Numbered from the stretch's first letter, positions 44,859 to 54,586 are shown. The stretch is 64,000 nucleotides of DNA from Porphyromonas endodontalis ATCC 35406 (GCF_000174815.1 NZ_ACNN01000005.1:124001-188000); one strand, 5' to 3'. Numbers and translations are program-made. Notes: a model not told the origin generated them from the sequence alone.

Positions 44859-46379
44859 TTAGTGGAAGATTACTTTGTAGCTCTTATTGCCTATGGCTAC
44901 GAAGTAAGTGCCTGCAGGATATCCTTCTGTGGGGATATTGACTTCGTTAGATCTGAGGGAGTTGTATCTCTGTAGCATCTCTCCACTCGTATTGAAGAGG
45001 TATACATGGGTGTTTGCATTAAGCCCCTGTATCTGTACTCCTGTAGCTGTTTGGGAGATTTTTACTCCATTCTCATCAATAGGAGAGCAGATCCCTGTAG
45101 GGGTAGATCCTGCATATTCTACGGCATTGGTCATAAAGCCTTGGGGATCTGCTGTTCCATTGACATCATATGGTGTCCATCCCTTTTTCTTTAGCTCTGC
45201 AACTTGTAGGGTATTGCAGACGTTGCTCGTAGGAGAGGGAGTGTTTACGATATAGCAGTGCCCCCAGAGGTCTGCCTTTTCTTCTTCTCCGTCTTCGTTG
45301 AACTCCTTGCATTGAGGAATCTTGGATACGATCTTACCCATTGCTTCTTCCGATATGTTATTGTCGGAGAGCGTGATTAGGTGAAGATTGGGGAGCATGG
45401 ATAGATCTAGATCAGAGATATTGTTGATGTGCATGGTCAGCTCTTTGAGTTCCTTATTCTTGCTAACATCAACAGTCTTGAGGTTATTTTGCTCCAGTTC
45501 TAGTATTTCTAGATTGGGGAGTATGCTGACATCTATCGTTGTAAGTTCGTTGTCGAAGAGGCTCAGATTGGTGAGTTTAGGGGTCTTACTGAGGTCTATG
45601 TTCTTCAGATAATTACCACCAAGAGAGAGGAGTTGTAGATTGGGAGAGAGAGAGAGGTCTATGTTTTGATGCTGAGTCATGCATAGGTAGAGGCCTGTGA
45701 GAGCCGGTACCTTGCTGAGATCTATCTGAGAGACCTTGGTAAAGGAGCAGTCTAGATCAAACATCTTGGGGCATTCAGCTAGCTTAACACTCTCTAGTTG
45801 CTTGTTGAAAGAGGCTACCAGTACGAGTAGATTTTTAAAGCTGGAGAGGTCTAAGGTCTTGAGAGGAGTGTATTGTATGGATAGTACCTCGCAGCAGTCA
45901 TTCTTTTCGAGAGGAGGGATTATCTTCTCTAGATCCATACATTCGTACAATTTGAAGTACCGTAAAGCAGTGCATTGAGATAGATCTACAGATTTAGGAG
46001 AAGTATGGGTCTCTGAGTTGATAAACCGTAGAGCTTCGATCTTTCCATAGATGTGTAGCGTCTGGACGCCCTCCACTAGTTCGAAAATTTCTGTCTTAGG
46101 TCCATCGTAGAAGACATCTGTGTAGTCTTCCGGACGTTCGGTATTTCTTCCGATACGTTCTTTTATTTGGCACTCACCATCCTCGTTGAGGTCGATCCAG
46201 GCATCATTGTCGGGAGAGAAAAGCCCTGCGTAGAGTACCTTGTCTTTGGTTTGGGAGAGTTGTATCGTGACGTATTCGCCTGTTGTAGGGGCGTCAGATA
46301 TTTGCGCTTTCAGAGCTGTGCTTGTCATAGACAAGAGTAGCGCCGCAGCGAGTGTAACGTGAGTAGTAAATCGTTTCAT
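44859..46379 (-). CDS. Secreted LRR protein, T9SS cargo
   Basis: The 506-residue protein has a signal peptide (cleavage near LKAQ, residue 25) and LRR units from about 105 to 345 (LDLSSFKNLLVLVASFNKQL, IDLSKTPKLTNLSLFDNELT). Its C-terminal 75 residues are a clear type-A T9SS sorting domain: GVQIQGLNANTHVYLFNTSGE, then YPAGTYFVAIGNKSYKVIFH. Surface location is expected. It is 45 bases after the Ig-like lipoprotein gene and probably cotranscribed with it. Confidence 0.87.
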   Translation of the reverse strand: MKRFTTHVTLAAALLLSMTSTALKAQISDAPTTGEYVTIQLSQTKDKVLYAGLFSPDNDAWIDLNEDGECQIKERIGRNTERPEDYTDVFYDGPKTEIFELVEGVQTLHIYGKIEALRFINSETHTSPKSVDLSQCTALRYFKLYECMDLEKIIPPLEKNDCCEVLSIQYTPLKTLDLSSFKNLLVLVASFNKQLESVKLAECPKMFDLDCSFTKVSQIDLSKVPALTGLYLCMTQHQNIDLSLSPNLQLLSLGGNYLKNIDLSKTPKLTNLSLFDNELTTIDVSILPNLEILELEQNNLKTVDVSKNKELKELTMHINNISDLDLSMLPNLHLITLSDNNISEEAMGKIVSKIPQCKEFNEDGEEEKADLWGHCYIVNTPSPTSNVCNTLQVAELKKKGWTPYDVNGTADPQGFMTNAVEYAGSTPTGICSPIDENGVKISQTATGVQIQGLNANTHVYLFNTSGEMLQRYNSLRSNEVNIPTEGYPAGTYFVAIGNKSYKVIFH

Positions 46380-46424
46380 AATGATTTAGTTATAGATTGA
46401 TGGTTGTAAGATTTCGGAGGATTG

Positions 46425-47684
46425 TTAGCGAGTAGGGGGGAATAAAAACATCTGGTAGACATACTTATCTTGTCCGAGGCGAACTAAGGAAATCCGGCAG
46501 AGTGCTCCCTCTTTATTATTGACTGTTAGGATGGCGTCTCCTGATACCTTGTAGTTCTGATCGAAGCCATTTGCCTTGAGGTAGTCCTGTAGGGCCTTAG
46601 ATCGTAAGTCTCGCTCACTCGACACACAGAGCAACTCCGTGATAATGAAGCCGAGGGACCCAACTTTTGTAGGTGCGATGTAGAAGACAAACTCTAGATT
46701 GGTCTCTTGTACCTTACTTTCTGTTGTGCGGTAGAAGAGGTGTGTAGGGAGTGGAGACTCTCCGGAGCGGAAGGTGCGTAGCCCAAGTCCTTCTTCAAAG
46801 GCATTGATCTGGGAGGGATCTTTCGTCGCTAATTTCTCTAGTGAGGGGAAATCTTGGACATTGGGTAGGATAGCATGCTTTGTGTCTATGATTGTATTCT
46901 CCGGTTGTCTCTTAGCGAACTCTATGAACATGGTGGTACCCAGCTTCTCATTCGGCATATCCATTAGGGCGACCGTAATGTTGGGATTGGAGTCGTGAAT
47001 AGCACGTAGCCCCATGAATTCATCGCCTAGATAGTTGCTTACCTTCGCTTTCTCTATGTGAGAGAAGCCTAGTTGGTTTAGCATTGCTCGGGTACGCTCA
47101 CAGTCTGCTACTGATTCTTTGCCATAGGCGAGGATGAGGTCGGCATCGCCATCTACAGGAATGCCATAGACAACAGCAGGGATGGTCGTTAGTCCCTTGC
47201 CTAAGAAGCCGGATGGGCGATAGTCTACTTCTTGCTGCGTGCGTCCCAGTTTTGCCTCATAGGCTATTACCTCTTGATCTTCGATCTGCTCACTATCGTT
47301 GCGTGGTATGGCAAACTTGAGCATCGGCATCTCTTGGACTACTTGGATAGGAGCTTCCTCCACTTGTACGGGAACAAGAGCCGTTGTATCTCCTACTTGA
47401 ACCCGTATGGTGGTCTCTCCGACGGCGACCCCGGTCACGAGCCCTTGCTCACTGACAGTTGCTATGGCTGGGGACTGGCTCTGGAAGACGGGCTTCAACT
47501 GGCTCTCTTGTGGAGAGATTTGCACGGATAGTTGCTGAGTCTCTCCGACATGTAGAGAAACTTTGGTGGGAGATACCGTGATGGTGGTTTTTTGTTGAGG
47601 TTTAGGAGTGGACCTGTCGCAGGCTGTCCACAGGGTCATCGTAAGCGCGATGAGCAGTAGTAGGGTAGATTGTTTTGCTTTCAT
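46425..47684 (-). CDS. Lipoprotein with Ig-like (BIG2) domain
   Basis: The 419-residue protein has a lipobox LWTAC (lipidated Cys near residue 22). A bacterial Ig-like domain group 2 spans about 33-113: TVSPTKVSLHVGETQQLSVQ and then ATVSEQGLVTGVAVGETTIRV. The rest (about 120-419) is a globular region I do not recognise. It heads a two-gene operon with the LRR protein. Function unknown; surface or periplasmic lipoprotein. Confidence 0.78.
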   Translation of the reverse strand: MKAKQSTLLLLIALTMTLWTACDRSTPKPQQKTTITVSPTKVSLHVGETQQLSVQISPQESQLKPVFQSQSPAIATVSEQGLVTGVAVGETTIRVQVGDTTALVPVQVEEAPIQVVQEMPMLKFAIPRNDSEQIEDQEVIAYEAKLGRTQQEVDYRPSGFLGKGLTTIPAVVYGIPVDGDADLILAYGKESVADCERTRAMLNQLGFSHIEKAKVSNYLGDEFMGLRAIHDSNPNITVALMDMPNEKLGTTMFIEFAKRQPENTIIDTKHAILPNVQDFPSLEKLATKDPSQINAFEEGLGLRTFRSGESPLPTHLFYRTTESKVQETNLEFVFYIAPTKVGSLGFIITELLCVSSERDLRSKALQDYLKANGFDQNYKVSGDAILTVNNKEGALCRISLVRLGQDKYVYQMFLFPPTR

Positions 47685-48081
47685 ATGGCTTGTATTTGTG
47701 AGAAAAATTATTTTTCTGCCCTAAGGTACTACTTTATTTTGATTTGTCAAGCTTTTTGTGCAGATTCTAGTATCAAGTGTAATGATATGGCAAAAGTATT
47801 AACGAGAGGCCTGTCTACATTGACCGCAAAGAGCTTTTTGGAAATTCGAGAAGGCCCCTACTATTGGAGCTCATCAACGAGAATATTTTTATTCCGGTCG
47901 AGAGAAAGATGGACTGTACTATTAACAAAAAAGTAGCACACCCTAGGGTGTGCTACCATTGTTGAGGAGGATACTACAGCAGTTATTTACACTTTATTCT
48001 ATCATAGAGGCTTTTCCTCTCTGATTATACGCTGCTATGGCATACCTCATTGTACGAAAGTGCTTTCGCGCGAATAGCTAC
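47685..48081. other. Intergenic region with a terminator
   Basis: About 400 bases between two minus-strand operons. It holds the perfect palindrome at 47933-47956 and, near 47717, one GCCCTAAG motif. No convincing promoter box for the lipoprotein gene and no coding region were found. Confidence 0.4.
47933..47956 (-). terminator. Perfect 24-bp palindromic terminator
   Basis: GTAGCACACCCT followed directly by its complement AGGGTGTGCTAC, then on the minus strand TTTTTTG. It lies 126 bases beyond the thioredoxin-like gene. The absence of any loop in the DNA palindrome is notable; the RNA would open the centre to form a tetraloop. Confidence 0.8.
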
Positions 48082-49800
48082 CTATTGTACGAGTACAGGA
48101 CGCGATACGCTATTGCCATCTTTGTCTGTAATGCGAGCCATGTAGGTGCCTGCGGGCAATTGACTTACAGCGATTGATGTTGTACCGCTTATAGCTTTGG
48201 AGACAGCTACACGCGCACCATCAAGAGTGAAGAGCTCTATCGTGCTACCTTCGCGAGTTTGTACTGTAATAAATTCCTTTGCAGGATTGGGATAGAGGAC
48301 AGTCTCTACATTGAGTGTAGGTGTATCTACAGCGGTCGATCCATCCATTGTTACCCTTAGTTGGTCTACTTGGATAGCACTAACCCCATTGACTACGGGT
48401 ACGAGGGAGAGGAGGATTGTCTTACCCTTATATGCAGAGAGATCTGCTGAGATTAGAGTCCAGCCACTGCCTTCTGCCGACTGTGGTGCCAAAAGTTCTA
48501 CAGCGGTTCCATTAAGCTCTGCAACCATAACCTTGAGCTTATCCGGATTATTGGCCCTGAAGAGCGTCGTGATATAGCAAGAGAATGTAGGAGCCTTAGC
48601 ATCTGCAGGGATGACGAGCGGTGCAGAAAGGAGTTCGTTCTTCGCATTAATATTATCTCCGGAGAAGTTACCATTGTTGAACTTCGTAGGATAGAATTTA
48701 CCGAAAGAGATCAGGCAGTCTTCGCTATTCTCTGCACCTACTTTGGTATTAGGATCTTTGAAAGAAAGTCCAAGACGAGCCATGAGGCCTTTACCCATGT
48801 ACGAATCAAATCCGAGTCCATCTCCATCCAGGTCTAACGATCTCCATCCCTTGTCGAGCTTATCTTTGGTATCCATAGGACAGGAGAAGGGGAAAGTCGA
48901 GATAGGAGCAGAGACTGTAACTGTGATAGATTCCTTTGCATCACCATTCTTATTGGTTACTGTAGCAGAAATCTCATAGGAGCCTAGCGTCTCGGCTGTT
49001 ACCTTATACTCTGTGTCGCTCACCTTCGTTAGTTTGATTCCTGCAGGAGCCTCCCACTTTACCGAAGTAATAGGAGCCACTGTATTATAAGCAAGCTTCA
49101 TGGTGTGTGTCTCACCTTGATAGAGATCGGTTACCCCCGAGATGCTAAGTGCTTCGGGCTTATCTTTCTCTGTCATAAAGAGAGCGAGTAGTTTCTTAAA
49201 TTCCTTGAAATCCGGATCATTCGTTTGAACTTCACCACGACACTCTACCCATTTGTTGCCTGGCCCTATGAGTACGAGCGTCGGGAATCCCTCAACAGGT
49301 ATACCCAAAGCCGAAGCCATCTGGGGATCTGCAAATATGGGATAAGGCACGGGGTTTCCATTGCTATCTTTGGTCCAGTCTCCCTGTGTAGCACCACCCT
49401 TACCCTTGATTTTTTCAACGGTAGAGCGAGAGTCTCCTCCGACCCAAAAGACCTCTATCTGATTTGTTCCCTTAGGACCAAATTTCTTGTAGAGTTTCTC
49501 CATGGCTCCACTCTGGTGTAGTCCCCAGCAAGGACCGCACCATACGGCAGAGATGTCAATCATGATGGCTTTGCCCGATTTGAGGATAGCATCAATGTTG
49601 TGATCTTTACCATTAATGTCTTTAGCAACATACTCTGAGCTTTTTAAGGGTTTGGGTTCCCCTGCGCGAAGTTGTGTCGCACTACGAAGCTGTACATTAG
49701 ACGTTAAGAAAGATTGCTGTGCCACAACATCAGTCGTAGCCACTAGCGTGCCGGTAAGCATAGTAATGCCTACGGCCAACTGAGTAATAACTTTTTTCAT
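48082..49800 (-). CDS. T9SS-sorted thioredoxin-like surface protein
   Basis: The 572-residue protein has a signal peptide (cleavage near VVAQ, residue 28), a TlpA/thioredoxin domain with active site SAVWCGPCWGLH near 88-99, an Ig/PKD-like domain near 215-300, a cleaved-adhesin-type beta-sandwich (about 305-490) and a type-A T9SS sorting domain (ETVLYPNPAKEFITVQTREGS, LPAGTYMARITDKDG). A CxxC thiol enzyme combined with a sorting domain points to thiol-disulfide activity at the cell surface. Last gene of a five-gene operon. Confidence 0.87.
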   Translation of the reverse strand: MKKVITQLAVGITMLTGTLVATTDVVAQQSFLTSNVQLRSATQLRAGEPKPLKSSEYVAKDINGKDHNIDAILKSGKAIMIDISAVWCGPCWGLHQSGAMEKLYKKFGPKGTNQIEVFWVGGDSRSTVEKIKGKGGATQGDWTKDSNGNPVPYPIFADPQMASALGIPVEGFPTLVLIGPGNKWVECRGEVQTNDPDFKEFKKLLALFMTEKDKPEALSISGVTDLYQGETHTMKLAYNTVAPITSVKWEAPAGIKLTKVSDTEYKVTAETLGSYEISATVTNKNGDAKESITVTVSAPISTFPFSCPMDTKDKLDKGWRSLDLDGDGLGFDSYMGKGLMARLGLSFKDPNTKVGAENSEDCLISFGKFYPTKFNNGNFSGDNINAKNELLSAPLVIPADAKAPTFSCYITTLFRANNPDKLKVMVAELNGTAVELLAPQSAEGSGWTLISADLSAYKGKTILLSLVPVVNGVSAIQVDQLRVTMDGSTAVDTPTLNVETVLYPNPAKEFITVQTREGSTIELFTLDGARVAVSKAISGTTSIAVSQLPAGTYMARITDKDGNSVSRPVLVQ

Positions 49801-49858
49801 ACGAAACAGAATTAGTGTTTGTTATTTGAACTTTATTACATATGTCTCTTGCATTATT

Positions 49859-50695
49859 TCAGAGAGCTTTCTTGAGCACTTCATAGACTTCTCCTGTCTT
49901 ATGGTCGTAGAGAATTGCCACCACAGCACAGTGCTCTAGCTGTATGACATCTCGATCTATGGTGCCGGTATGGTTGTACGTCTTTCCTAAATCATAAGGC
50001 TCTCCATCAATCCCATTAAGTGCTTGACGGAATATGTGGTTATGTTCGTACTCCTTATCTAAGCCCTTCTTTAGATGCTGCGGTGCCACAATATGATCTT
50101 CTACGAGCCATAGTTGTATATAAAGTTGGTGCTCTTTGAGCGATGCGGAGAGCTCCTCCGATAGGTCTAGAGCGGATGCGCTGCACTGCACCGAGATCTT
50201 GCGATCTTGTTTTGAGACTTGGAGCTCAAGCTTGTAGAGTTGGGGTAGCTCACGTATAGCTTGCATTTCTGCTGCCCATTTCGTCGCCATAGGGCTGAAG
50301 GTCTTCCCCCCATTACTTGCCAATGGCCTCCGATTGAAGGTGGCTATGGGTAGTGAGCCTCCGGCTTGTAGTCGCTCTAGATAAGTTGCAGCATCGGCAT
50401 GATACAGACCTTTTGGATCTTCTTTGGGGCGTGTCCCTATTTGTGTGTTGCTACCATGTAGAGCCACGATAACAACCTTATCACCATGGGCTGAGGCTGC
50501 TTCGGCTATCGCTTTTGCCGCTGTGGGACAATTGACACAGCCAACGCCACTATAATCCTCAATAAGGACGGAGCGACCCTTGGAGAGTTCAACCTCATTG
50601 GGGATCAGTCTATCTTTTTCCGGCATAGGCCTGCACGCCACAACCAGCGCCGTAAGGAGTGTAGCTAGTGTGAGGGAAAATGTATGGAGTTTCAT
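49859..50695 (-). CDS. Omp28-like lipoprotein with a thiol motif
   Basis: The 278-residue protein has a lipobox (ALVVAC, Cys near residue 21) and an Omp28-family body: VLIEDYSGVGCVNCPTAAKAI near 45 carries a CxxC motif in the thioredoxin-like position. Omp28 proteins are outer-membrane lipoproteins of unclear function. It lies between the DUF6029 gene (44 bases upstream) and the surface thioredoxin gene (58 bases downstream), suggesting a redox relay. Confidence 0.82.
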   Translation of the reverse strand: MKLHTFSLTLATLLTALVVACRPMPEKDRLIPNEVELSKGRSVLIEDYSGVGCVNCPTAAKAIAEAASAHGDKVVIVALHGSNTQIGTRPKEDPKGLYHADAATYLERLQAGGSLPIATFNRRPLASNGGKTFSPMATKWAAEMQAIRELPQLYKLELQVSKQDRKISVQCSASALDLSEELSASLKEHQLYIQLWLVEDHIVAPQHLKKGLDKEYEHNHIFRQALNGIDGEPYDLGKTYNHTGTIDRDVIQLEHCAVVAILYDHKTGEVYEVLKKAL

Positions 50696-50739
50696 CTTAT
50701 AATCTTGGCAAATATTGAATGATCAAAAGAGCTTTGGGG

Positions 50740-52470
50740 CTAGAAAGTACCGTTGTAGGTTAGGTAGATCCCTTTTGTCTCGGGCATATAGCGACACACC
50801 CCTCCCGAGCAGTTAATACCCGCTCTCGTGCGCCCATAGCCTAGTTGTACCCTATGGTTGCCGGCAGAATAAGCCACAGTACCCATATAGTAGTGCTGCT
50901 TGGTCACGGTCATATTGTATTGATCTGATAGAGAGATCATCCATTTGGGAGCTATGGAGAGCTCCGCAAGACCGAAGAGCCAGCTGCCCTCCGCTTGACG
51001 GCTATTGAGGTACTGTAGCTCGGTGCGTAACGTGTAGTTTGGTGCTAGTTTGAACTTCCCATCTAGGACAAATATATTACTATAGACGAGCGGATTATTG
51101 ATTGCATGCCCCTCAACTACCTGTTGGTTGTATATCTGGTGGTAATAGTTGAAAGCGACTGAGACTGTTCGAGAAAACTTCTTACTCAGCTCAATATTCA
51201 AGTCTGAGTAGTAGAGCTGACCCATACCAAAGAAAGGATGTGAATAACCATCTGTCCCATATAGGTCTTTCTCGGAGGCATCTAAAGGCAATCGATCTGT
51301 TCCTACATTCTTTAGACCTCGTACATGGGCATAGTTAACGCGTATCCCGGTACCATACTTGCCCCCTAGTAGAGATCCTCTAGGGATTGTGTAGCGGAAG
51401 TCCCCCTGGAAGGCCCATTCTCCATCGGGTTGGGTAGCATAGGGATAAAGTGCTGCAAGTGTATAGGTATGGTTTGCCGTAAAGGCCGGGAGGTGATTGA
51501 TGTGAAGAGGTGTACCTACTGAGGATCGTGCTGAGAGGAAGTTGAAGTTTTCGCTTCGTTTGGCCTGTAGTAAAAGGCTTAGACCTTTTCTTGAGTACGA
51601 AGTAGAGAGCATCGCGACAGATCCCGGAGAGTAGATATAGTGGTTACTTGCCGTAGGGTCACTACTCTTATAGGCATACTCTCCATTGAAAGCCCAGTTT
51701 CCTACAGAAAACTTGGCACGCCCCCCAAAGGCGTGTACTTGCCTAGGAAGGTTGAGACGCATTGCTCCAGTCATGCCCGGTGGAGTGGCAACAGGGATAA
51801 TCTCATCTCCCTCCACTTTATTTATATAGGAGCCCCCCACGCTCAAGGTCATTCGCTTATCTCTCATGGAGGGAACCCATTGCTGGATTGCGAGCTCTCC
51901 ATCTCCCCCACGGATGTATCCGCGTTCGTTGGTAAATAGTCGGGCGGTGCGATCGAAGTAGTTGCGTTGTTGTCCTACAAAACCCTTGATGCGTATCCCA
52001 TCATAAGGGGTAAGCAATACATGGGCTCCTCTGACGGCATTGTCAATACCCAGCGTCCGCTCTTCATAGCTACGGAAAAGTATACCGGAACCGAATTGAT
52101 CGTAAAAGTCTCCTAGGGTGACCTCAGCATACTTGCCGACATATCCTTTGAGGTGTAGGTGAGGGATACCACGCCCCTGCTCCGGCTCATGCCCAGGCAT
52201 CGGACGGAGCAGATCTTCATAGCGGAGCCCTAGCTCAAGGTAATTGTTGCGGAGCGTACCGGTTACGTAGCTATTGCCCATCCACGATTTATTCCCGGCC
52301 GCTTTGTCGTCGAGAGAAAAGAGCATGTCGCTCTGTACACTAAAAGAGGGTTTGAACTTTTCCCATGGTGCCCACTCTCTTTTATCTTGAGCGGAGAGCG
52401 TAGAGAAGACCCCTACACTCACCGAAAAGATAGTGATGAGGTGCCAAGTACGGTGTAGTATCTGTCGCAT
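50740..52470 (-). CDS. DUF6029-like outer-membrane protein
   Basis: The 576-residue protein has a signal peptide (cleavage near LSAQ, residue 28) and a long barrel-like sequence (YLELGLRYEDLLRP, YVGKYAEVTLGDFYDQFGSGI) ending LTYNGTF. It fits the DUF6029 family, often next to Omp28 and TlpA genes in Bacteroidota. Probably an outer-membrane partner of those proteins. Confidence 0.72.
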   Translation of the reverse strand: MRQILHRTWHLITIFSVSVGVFSTLSAQDKREWAPWEKFKPSFSVQSDMLFSLDDKAAGNKSWMGNSYVTGTLRNNYLELGLRYEDLLRPMPGHEPEQGRGIPHLHLKGYVGKYAEVTLGDFYDQFGSGILFRSYEERTLGIDNAVRGAHVLLTPYDGIRIKGFVGQQRNYFDRTARLFTNERGYIRGGDGELAIQQWVPSMRDKRMTLSVGGSYINKVEGDEIIPVATPPGMTGAMRLNLPRQVHAFGGRAKFSVGNWAFNGEYAYKSSDPTASNHYIYSPGSVAMLSTSYSRKGLSLLLQAKRSENFNFLSARSSVGTPLHINHLPAFTANHTYTLAALYPYATQPDGEWAFQGDFRYTIPRGSLLGGKYGTGIRVNYAHVRGLKNVGTDRLPLDASEKDLYGTDGYSHPFFGMGQLYYSDLNIELSKKFSRTVSVAFNYYHQIYNQQVVEGHAINNPLVYSNIFVLDGKFKLAPNYTLRTELQYLNSRQAEGSWLFGLAELSIAPKWMISLSDQYNMTVTKQHYYMGTVAYSAGNHRVQLGYGRTRAGINCSGGVCRYMPETKGIYLTYNGTF

Positions 52471-52552
52471 ACGTATTGTGCGGTATAAGAAGATAAAATA
52501 GTCTATTGCTAGTTGTAAAGAGGTCGGAGGAAAACTCTAAGGAAGACTTTGA

Positions 52553-53044
52553 TTATTCCTCCGATTTTAGGAGCTCCCGTACTTTAGCGATAAGCTCTTG
52601 CTCTCCGCCTTCGGTATAACCGGTATGAGCGTATGCGACATTTCCCTTCCCGTCAATCACAAAGACATGGGGAATCATATTGACATTCATAGCCCGCTTG
52701 AAGTCTCCATTGGGGTCTAGTAATACTTCATACTCAAGGCCCAGCGCATCCATAAGAGGCTTGACACGATCGGTATTTTGTCCCTCGTCAATAGATACAG
52801 CAACAAGCTTGACACCGGTCTCTTCCTGCCAATCTTCATACACCTCGTTGATAGCTTTGAGCTCACGAAGACAAGGTTTGCACCAAGTCGCAAAGAATGA
52901 AATAATAAAAGGCTTACCTTCATTATTCAGTTTGCTCGTATTGATTGATTTCCCCTGTAGATCTTTGAGCTCGACCTGAGGAAGTTGTGCATGTGCTACT
53001 GGCACAATTAGAAAGAAGAGTAGGATAGATAGTAGATGTTTCAT
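52553..53044 (-). CDS. TlpA/ResA-like thiol-disulfide oxidoreductase
   Basis: The 163-residue protein has a signal peptide (cleavage near AHAQ, residue 19) and a TlpA-type thioredoxin fold: FIISFFATWCKPCLRELKAIN near 47-67 with the WCxPC active site, VAVSIDEGQNTDRVKP near 86 and MIPHVFVIDGKGNV with the cis-proline near 126. It keeps or reduces disulfides in the periplasm. Second gene of the operon. Confidence 0.9.
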   Translation of the reverse strand: MKHLLSILLFFLIVPVAHAQLPQVELKDLQGKSINTSKLNNEGKPFIISFFATWCKPCLRELKAINEVYEDWQEETGVKLVAVSIDEGQNTDRVKPLMDALGLEYEVLLDPNGDFKRAMNVNMIPHVFVIDGKGNVAYAHTGYTEGGEQELIAKVRELLKSEE

Positions 53045-53060
53045 AGTTTTATGGAATTGA

Positions 53061-53822
53061 CTAGATAATTGTTACGGTTAGATTCACTGTCCAAACGAGA
53101 GGTTCTCCACCAGCCTTAGGAGTGAGGGTGATCGTAATAGTATTTGTATAGGTTTGTCCCACTATAGGATTGGGGATATCTATATGAGTAGATATAGGGG
53201 TGGTTGCTCCTTTCTCTTTCTCATAAGGAACCTCTTCTTCGTCGGCAGTCAGTTTGATGTCTTTCTTAAACGAGGTTTGGTTTTCAAAAGCTTCGCAGGA
53301 GCCTAAGCATACAGTTCCGGAAGTCTCTTTGGCAAAAGAGAGGGAGAAGTTGTAATTAGCAGTCTTCCGCACACTAAAGTCCAATTGTAGATCATAAGAC
53401 TCTGCTTTTTCCGTTGATGCAGAGACTTTGTAATCTATCGTGCTACCGGCAACATACTTCTTTTGGTCTATTTTGTTGATTAACATCACCTCAGAAGCTT
53501 TGACAACAGTGATCGTGCAAGTAGACTTTTTATCTCCTGCCTGAGCGGTGACAATTGCTGTCCCCGGAGTGAGTGCTTTGACGAGACCCGACTCGGAGAC
53601 TGTGGCTACTGAGGATTTGTCAATAGTATAGGTAACCTTAGTACCTGCCGGTGTTGTCGTTGCTACGAGCTGTAGAGTCTCTCCTTCTAGCATTGTTGTA
53701 GTTGCGGGAGAGAGCGTAAGGTTGGTAACTTCTACAGGGGTGTTTATCGTATTGGGTCCACAGGAAGTTAGGAGCGATAGCGTGACTAGCGATAGTGCTA
53801 CGGCGAATTTCGTTAGTTTCAT
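53061..53822 (-). CDS. Lipoprotein with Ig-like (BIG2) domain
   Basis: Starting at MKLTKFAVALSLVTLSLLTSC, the protein has about 253 residues with lipobox LLTSC. A BIG2 domain follows (NLTLSPATTTMLEGETLQLVA, SSVATVSESGLVKALTPGTA), then a beta-rich second half (about 110-253) that I do not recognise. The frame is open to 53921, but the lipoprotein signal fixes the start at 53822. It is the first gene of the thiol-redox operon and lies 16 bases before tlpA. Confidence 0.82.
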   Translation of the reverse strand: MKLTKFAVALSLVTLSLLTSCGPNTINTPVEVTNLTLSPATTTMLEGETLQLVATTTPAGTKVTYTIDKSSVATVSESGLVKALTPGTAIVTAQAGDKKSTCTITVVKASEVMLINKIDQKKYVAGSTIDYKVSASTEKAESYDLQLDFSVRKTANYNFSLSFAKETSGTVCLGSCEAFENQTSFKKDIKLTADEEEVPYEKEKGATTPISTHIDIPNPIVGQTYTNTITITLTPKAGGEPLVWTVNLTVTII

Positions 53823-53960
53823 TCGAGTAATTATATGGTTATAAGGGTTAAACATTATACTGTCTATTTTGTTCTGTCCTTTATTATTATACGAGTCATT
53901 CTCAAAAAAGTAACTCTCCATTGCTCATTAGAGGTTTCATCTTGTCTAAAAGAGACTGCC

Positions 53961-53968
53961 CAAAGGTA
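53961..53968 (-). promoter_or_regulatory. -7 promoter box of the redox operon
   Basis: TACCTTTG on the minus strand, about 138 bases before the lipoprotein start at 53822. Confidence 0.5.
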
Positions 53969-54161
53969 ATAAATGTCTTGTAAATAGCAATACTTATTAT
54001 GCAATAGATTAGGGATAGGGGGTGGAACCCGATGGTTGAGTCCGTATAACGTCTGTTTTCTCTGGACAATAGGTTATAGTGACACTTGAGTGTCGCCTTT
54101 CTGATAAAAGAGTATCGGAACTATTGCTGTCCGATAAAAGTGGTTGGAGAGAAAATTCAAA

Positions 54162-54188
54162 GGCTGACTCCAAAAGAAGAAGTCAGCC
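54162..54188 (-). terminator. Terminator of the efflux operon
   Basis: GGCTGACT (54162-54169) pairs perfectly with AGTCAGCC (54181-54188); on the minus strand TTTGAATTTTC follows. It lies 75 bases after the last gene of the operon. Confidence 0.75.
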
Positions 54189-54262
54189 CTACTTTTCGTT
54201 ATCCTTAAGTGTCTTCTAGACACTATCGGAACTAATTACAGTTGCCATCAAAGGCGAGTCCT

Positions 54263-54586
54263 CTATACTGATTCTATGGGTTTCGGTGCGACGAAAGATT
54301 CGACGGGCCAGAGGTAGGCACTCACGAGTTCGCTGTTGTTGTATGCCTGCTCGTTCATTTTCGCAATGCGCCCTAAGAGCGCGTTGGACTTAGAGGATTC
54401 CGCCTCTTGCACCAATAGGCAAGCATTAAAACTAGGCCATACGGCAGTATCCTTGTGAGGGATGTCAAAGTCGCTCTCAGCCAATGCTTTCGGAATGACT
54501 TGGTATACGCCAATTTCTAGCTCGTGAAGGAGCGACTCTATCTGCTCCAGCATACTGATGTTACATGTGATATATATAAGTGTCAT
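54263..54586 (-). CDS. Small PII-like protein of the efflux operon
   Basis: The 107-residue protein starts MTLIYITCNISMLEQIESLLHELEIGVYQVIPKAL, the beta-alpha-beta pattern of PII-like (GlnB-fold) proteins such as DUF3240 next to heavy-metal RND pumps. No T-loop signature is seen. It starts 12 bases after the RND gene. It may sense a ligand and tune the pump; that is inferred from fold and position. Confidence 0.6.
   Translation of the reverse strand: MTLIYITCNISMLEQIESLLHELEIGVYQVIPKALAESDFDIPHKDTAVWPSFNACLLVQEAESSKSNALLGRIAKMNEQAYNNSELVSAYLWPVESFVAPKPIESV

Larger units (their letters stand above)
53823..54262. other. Intergenic region between two operons
   Basis: About 440 bases between the redox operon and the efflux operon, both minus strand. 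It contains the promoter box at 53961 and the terminator at 54162. CTGTCCGATAAAAG and CTTTCTGATAAAAG (54097-54142) form two near-copies of unknown meaning. Confidence 0.4.
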
